Below are positions 60,902 to 64,000 of a DNA stretch of 64,000 bases, piece after piece; within the stretch, counting starts at the first letter, position 1; each line of letters opens with the position of its first letter. Both the position numbers and the translations under genes were made by a program. The notes beneath the pieces are model-generated. The model did not search any database. It was given only the letters and a program-made list of their open reading frames with translations, and was not told the DNA's origin. This DNA is from Cytobacillus firmus (GTDB lineage: Bacteria > Bacillota > Bacilli > Bacillales > Cytobacillaceae), in contig NZ_CP086235.1 in the NCBI RefSeq assembly GCF_023612095.1, positions 4,300,001 through 4,364,000 of the forward strand. The letters run 5' to 3'.

Positions 60902-61591
60902 GTGAGAAGAGTGTTGCCGGCACAAATTATTTCTCATAGTCAATTTGGTTACAGGAAAATACCATCAAGTGTCCGATGCGAGTGCCCTAAATGCAGTAAG
61001 CCTAGCCTTTTTACAATAAAGGCGAATTATAATCACACAAGCAAGTCAAGCATACTTTCCCATGGAAATTGTTCGGCCTGTAAAAAGGAATCCGTTTTTA
61101 TCATGATACTCAATCAGGATGATCAATCAAGCGACGAGACGATTCTTTATATCTATGATCCTAATTCAGCGAAGGAGCTCCTTACTCAGCTGGAGAAAAT
61201 AAAGGAAGTGCCGGGTGACCTGACACGCGCCTACCGATCAGCTTTAAATGTCAGCTATTCCAAAGATACGATTGCAACAGCTGTTATGTCCAAGCGGGTC
61301 CTTGAGAGTATCCTGAAAAATTTTCTTGGTGAAGAGGTCAAAGGGCAAAACCTTTCAAAGCAATTTGAACTGCTGCCAAAACATGTTGATTTAGCAAGGC
61401 CCCTGCAGTCTTTAAGCCAGCTGGCACAGCCAGGCAGCGCCTTTTACGAGATGCTTGATCTTGAAAAGGATATTGATCTGGATATGGCTTCCCTATTGAT
61501 GGAGCTTTTAGAGAGTTTAATAGAGTACTTATTTGTCCTGCCAAATAAAATTGAAATGCTGCAGCAAAAACTAAATCAAAAACTTCACTGA
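60902..61591 (+). CDS. DUF4145-like protein with zinc ribbon
   Basis: 229 residues (GTG start). Two Cys pairs, CECPKC and CSACKK, separated by about 35 residues suggest an N-terminal zinc ribbon; the C-terminal half (AVMSKRVLESILKNFLG, SLLMELLESLIEYLFVLP) is helical and resembles DUF4145. Function unknown; DUF4145 proteins are often tied to nucleic-acid or defence loci, but nothing of that kind is nearby. GTG 60902 is 8 nt after GGGGGG; the ATG at 60896 is only 2 nt from it. Confidence 0.75.
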   Translation: MRRVLPAQIISHSQFGYRKIPSSVRCECPKCSKPSLFTIKANYNHTSKSSILSHGNCSACKKESVFIMILNQDDQSSDETILYIYDPNSAKELLTQLEKIKEVPGDLTRAYRSALNVSYSKDTIATAVMSKRVLESILKNFLGEEVKGQNLSKQFELLPKHVDLARPLQSLSQLAQPGSAFYEMLDLEKDIDLDMASLLMELLESLIEYLFVLPNKIEMLQQKLNQKLH

Positions 61592-61600
61592 TCCCATATT

Positions 61601-61640
61601 TAACCCCCTTATCTTCACTGATTAAGGGGGTTCTTTTTTA
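61601..61640 (+). terminator. Terminator after the DUF4145-like gene
   Basis: Stem AACCCCCTTA/TAAGGGGGTT followed by CTTTTTTA; convergent with the small gene on the minus strand. Confidence 0.9.
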
Positions 61641-61643
61641 CTC

Positions 61644-61778
61644 TTAATTATTCAACTGTCTTCTGATCTGGTCTTCTGCCTGCTTTCGTATTTCATCCTC
61701 GGCGGCTTCTTTATTTGTGATGATATTTGTTTGATATTTTAAACCATCATAGTCAACTGTAACTGTAATTTCTTTCAT
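61644..61778 (-). CDS. Small conserved protein, 44 residues (BA3454-like)
   Basis: MKEITVTVDYDGLKYQTNII followed by a charged helix (AAEDEIRKQAEDQIRRQL). The beta-strand start plus helical end is reminiscent of the small BA3454-family stress-response proteins of Bacillus (recollection, not checked). CAGGAAAA precedes the ATG. It is too short for a six-frame cut-off of 60 residues. Cytoplasmic, function unknown. Confidence 0.7.
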   Translation of the reverse strand: MKEITVTVDYDGLKYQTNIITNKEAAEDEIRKQAEDQIRRQLNN

Positions 61779-61832
61779 TTTTCCTGATCCTTTCCTGATG
61801 TTTTACTATATAAATACCAACAAAAGGACGTT

Positions 61833-62402
61833 TTAAAACTTCTCTATGCCTGTTTGCTCTTCCAAAATACGGGCCAGCCTTTCTTTCATTTCCTCTTCCG
61901 TAACAACCAGACTGTGGCTGAACATTTTTGTTTTAAGGATGAGTTCGTAGCCTTCATTTACTTCCGGAGAATATCCATAGTATTTGTGGTCTAAATCTAT
62001 TTTTTTGAACTGGAAGGATTTCAGGTTTTTCCATGGAACAAACCTGCTTCCGCTTATAAAGCCGTCCTCATAGACGGCAAAGACATTCAGAAGATCTTTG
62101 GCATTGATTAAAGGGATGAATAGAAGATAGAGATAGGTCCAGCTGAAATTCACAGTATATTTACCGAATATAAACATAGCGATTAGAAATACCAGCATGA
62201 CAGCATACATAGTAAGCCCCAGCTTGTTCTTGGTGATAACAGGGCTTTCCGCTGTTTTTTGGGGGAATTTCCTTACTGCTCTCAGATCATTCTTATCAGT
62301 AGGAATAAGGGCAGTCTTCTTCATTTTAGTTAGAAGGATAATGTAGTGATAGCTGAAATAGATAACAATGAACAGAAATATGACCTCGAATAGCAGTTTC
62401 AT
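61833..62402 (-). CDS. Membrane protein of unknown function, 189 residues
   Basis: Three membrane segments: LLFEVIFLFIVIYFSYHYII near the N-terminus, then LTMYAVMLVFLIAMFIFGKY and SWTYLYLLFIPLINA in the middle. The C-terminal 80 residues (FISGSRFVPWKNLKSFQFKK, YELILKTKMFSHSLVVTEEE) look like a bacterial PH-type/DUF5673-like domain. ATG 62402 has GGAGG 8 nt upstream; earlier in-frame starts do not. I do not recognise a function. It is divergent from the MFS gene. Confidence 0.75.
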   Translation of the reverse strand: MKLLFEVIFLFIVIYFSYHYIILLTKMKKTALIPTDKNDLRAVRKFPQKTAESPVITKNKLGLTMYAVMLVFLIAMFIFGKYTVNFSWTYLYLLFIPLINAKDLLNVFAVYEDGFISGSRFVPWKNLKSFQFKKIDLDHKYYGYSPEVNEGYELILKTKMFSHSLVVTEEEMKERLARILEEQTGIEKF

Positions 62403-62469
62403 CGCACCCGCCTCCTTAATCATCTTTACGATTCTCAATAGAAAAAGTTTCATCAATGAAAAAATATGA

Positions 62470-62555
62470 TTGTGCAAACAAACTAATTTGAATATAATCT
62501 AATTAGATGTGTATCTAACCGTTTACTTTTGCTCGCAAATTAGATAACTATCTAA
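62470..62555 (+). promoter_or_regulatory. MFS-gene promoter with paired operators
   Basis: TTGTGC (62470-62475), 17-nt spacer, TATAAT (62493-62498). TTAGATGTGTATCTAA (62503-62518) lies on the expected transcription start and TTAGATAACTATCTAA (62540-62555) 37 bp downstream; both fit TTAGAT-N4-ATCTAA. An extra ATCTAA half-site (62497-62502) joins the first operator to make ATCTAATTAGAT. A dimeric repressor is expected to bind here; no regulator gene is adjacent. Confidence 0.7.
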
Positions 62556-62580
62556 TCAACTTTCGCTGAGGTGCGATAAC

Positions 62581-63804
62581 ATGACAAATTGGACTGTATG
62601 GAAGCAGGAGAAAAATTATCAAAAGCTCTTTTGGGCTGGCGTCATTAATGGAATTGGAAATCGATTTACACAGGTTGCTCTGCTTGCGCTGCTCTACCAC
62701 GTAACCGGCTCCGGAGTCGCAATCGGACTTTTATTTGCCATTCGCATGGCACCTTTTTTCTTCATTGCTCCAATAGGGGGCATGCTCGCAGACCGCTTTT
62801 CAAAGAAAGCCATTCTGGTGACCGTGGACCTGCTGAGAGTTCCGGCGGTCCTCTGCCTTCTTTTCGTAAGGGAACCAGGCGATCTATGGATTGTTTATTT
62901 AAGCGCACTCCTGATCTCAATGGGCGAAGCCATCTATTCACCGGCGAGGATGTCTGCTATACCTGCCCTTGTAAAATCAGATAGGCTGATATATGTAAAT
63001 GCGATAGAACAAATTATGATTGGTGCCGTCCTCATTATTGGATCAAGCACCGGCGGGATCCTCGCCTACTTTCTCGGAAACCATGCTGCTTTTATGATTA
63101 ACGGCCTTACCTTTCTGTTATCAGCGTATCTGATCTCCAGGATGGTTTTTCCGTCAGTTTCTAAGGAACATAGAAGAAAACCGGGAACATCGGCAGACCT
63201 TTCACCAGGGAAACTGATTCTTGGCTCTTCCGCACTGATTGCCTTTTTTATAATGATGCTGACCATGCCGCTCGCCAATGGCATAGACAATATTCTGGTC
63301 AGTATATACGGACTGGAAGTTTTTGATATGGGTGAGCTGGGTGTGGGATTTATGTATGGCGCACTGGGGATTGGCCTTATTCTAAGCTCCTTTTTTTCTC
63401 ATATGTTGAAGCGCGGCCTCCTGGCACTTGCGATCATTTTTATCGCTTTAGAAGGCGCCGGCCATGTTTTACTGAGTCTCGCGCCAAGCTTTTATGCAGC
63501 TCTTTTCACTGTCGTGCTGATCACCTTTGCGGGCGGAATCGGCAACATCTGCCTCGATACCGTGATGATGAAGTTCATACCCAGATCCAGACAGGGAACT
63601 TTTTTCGGTTTAATGGAGATGATCTCAAACCTTTCCCTGGCTGTCTCCATGGGTACAGCAGGATTTTTGCTTGAGATATTTGCTCCAAGGACCCTTAGCC
63701 TGATCATTGGCCTGGCCTATCTTATTTTCGCTGTTATATATGCACTTTTATTTGCAAGAGTCGATCTTGTAAAAGAAAAGAGAGCGTTTATCAGGGGGAT
63801 TTAG
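62581..63804 (+). CDS. MFS transporter
   Basis: 407 residues, about 12 membrane segments. Typical MFS signature GGMLADRFSKKAILVTVDLLR between segments 2 and 3. The sequence start FWAGVINGIGNRFTQVALLALLYHVTGSGVAIGLL and the later GGIGNICLDTVMMKFIPRSRQGTFFGLME are of the DHA3/macrolide-efflux type (inference). GAGGTG precedes the ATG. The paired operators upstream suggest induction by the exported compound or by a metabolite. Confidence 0.87.
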   Translation: MTNWTVWKQEKNYQKLFWAGVINGIGNRFTQVALLALLYHVTGSGVAIGLLFAIRMAPFFFIAPIGGMLADRFSKKAILVTVDLLRVPAVLCLLFVREPGDLWIVYLSALLISMGEAIYSPARMSAIPALVKSDRLIYVNAIEQIMIGAVLIIGSSTGGILAYFLGNHAAFMINGLTFLLSAYLISRMVFPSVSKEHRRKPGTSADLSPGKLILGSSALIAFFIMMLTMPLANGIDNILVSIYGLEVFDMGELGVGFMYGALGIGLILSSFFSHMLKRGLLALAIIFIALEGAGHVLLSLAPSFYAALFTVVLITFAGGIGNICLDTVMMKFIPRSRQGTFFGLMEMISNLSLAVSMGTAGFLLEIFAPRTLSLIIGLAYLIFAVIYALLFARVDLVKEKRAFIRGI

Positions 63805-63816
63805 TTGAATAAAGGG

Positions 63817-63859
63817 AAAAGCCCTGCAGGCATTCATCTATCCTGCAGGGCTTCCTTTT
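63817..63859. terminator. Bidirectional terminator between the MFS and RND genes
   Basis: 12-bp perfect stem AAGCCCTGCAGG/CCTGCAGGGCTT (63819-63830 with 63842-63853), followed by CCTTTTA on the right and TTCCCTTTA on the left strand. Confidence 0.8.
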
Positions 63860-64000
63860 AGTTTTCTTCGATTTCTCTGCGGTTTTTCTTAAACATTTTC
63901 GATAATACTTCGTATACAATCGGCACAATGATCAGAGTCAATAGTGTCGAGCTTGCCAGACCGCCGATAACGGTAATCGCAAGACCTTTGGAGATAAGAC
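63858..64000 (-). CDS. RND efflux pump, C-terminal end (runs off the window)
   Basis: Only the last 47 codons are present: LISKGLAITVIGGLASSTLL, LIIVPIVYEVLSKMF and a charged tail KKNRREIEEN. The GLxxxVIGGLxxSTxLTLxxVPxxY pattern is the conserved last membrane helix of AcrB/RND pumps such as SwrC of B. subtilis. The rest lies outside the window. Confidence 0.85.
   Translation of the reverse strand, partial: LISKGLAITVIGGLASSTLLTLIIVPIVYEVLSKMFKKNRREIEEN

Overview
The window looks like a chromosomal segment from a spore-forming member of the Bacillaceae (Bacillus/Cytobacillus type). The reasons are a complete sigma-B operon with its RsbR-RsbS-RsbT module, the NdoA/NdoAI toxin-antitoxin pair, CmpA (a spore cortex protein), CshA, GGAGG-type ribosome binding sites and frequent TTG/GTG starts. 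Positions 1-15261 keep the gene order of the Bacillus subtilis ydcK-tex-sigB-ndoA-alr-ydcC-acpS-ydbST region; the species cannot be named from sequence alone. No rRNA, tRNA, CRISPR array, prophage or intact transposon was seen.

Layout. 1-8680: SprT-like protein (partial), cmpA, tex, the stress operon rsbR-rsbS-rsbT-rsbU-rsbV-rsbW-sigB-rsbX with an internal consensus sigma-B promoter, and ndoAI-ndoA. 9236-22114: alr, lipoprotein YdcC, acpS, a rhomboid protease, the PH-domain pair YdbS/YdbT, uvsE, cshA, a carboxylesterase, murF and ddl, with a perfect parS-type 16-mer at 19423-19438. 22832-26676: a DAACS-fold symporter with unusual binding residues, a universal stress protein, a SulP transporter and a VOC protein.

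26801-38281 is one thirteen-gene minus-strand operon for cobamide import, remodelling and salvage, headed by a cobalamin riboswitch and an intrinsic terminator: btuF, btuC, btuD-cbiZ fusion, cbiB, cobD, cobU, cobQ, cobS, cobC-like, a divergent cobU paralogue, a PduO-type adenosyltransferase, and cblT and cblS for alpha-ribazole uptake and phosphorylation. BtuFCD imports corrinoids, CbiZ can strip the lower ligand, CobD/CbiB rebuild the aminopropanol arm, CobU/CobS/CobC attach a new alpha-ribazole, and CblT/CblS supply it.

38380-47066 holds two unrecognised proteins, a RodA/FtsW-type SEDS protein, argS behind a T-box leader with a likely CGC specifier, a TauE/SafE permease, a Dps protein behind a perfect PerR box, an EamA transporter, a DUF4395 protein and a YqcI/YcgG protein. 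47129-57755 is the murein-peptide operon dppABCDE-ykfABCD, ending in a cytosolic class A beta-lactamase-like hydrolase and preceded by a CodY-type box. 58103-64000 contains a DUF3870 protein, an AlaX-type tRNA editing protein, a general stress protein with a sigma-B-like promoter, a DUF4145-like protein, a 44-residue protein, a membrane protein, an MFS transporter behind paired operators and the end of an RND pump.

The least explained content is non-coding. Two tandem arrays 35 kb apart (about 10575-10834 and 45285-45720) share the same 52-bp period and the same two conserved 9-mers at the same phase. Two further dispersed repeat families have two copies each, one of them with a 60-bp internal insertion. 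A pair of strong hairpins sits between uvsE and cshA.
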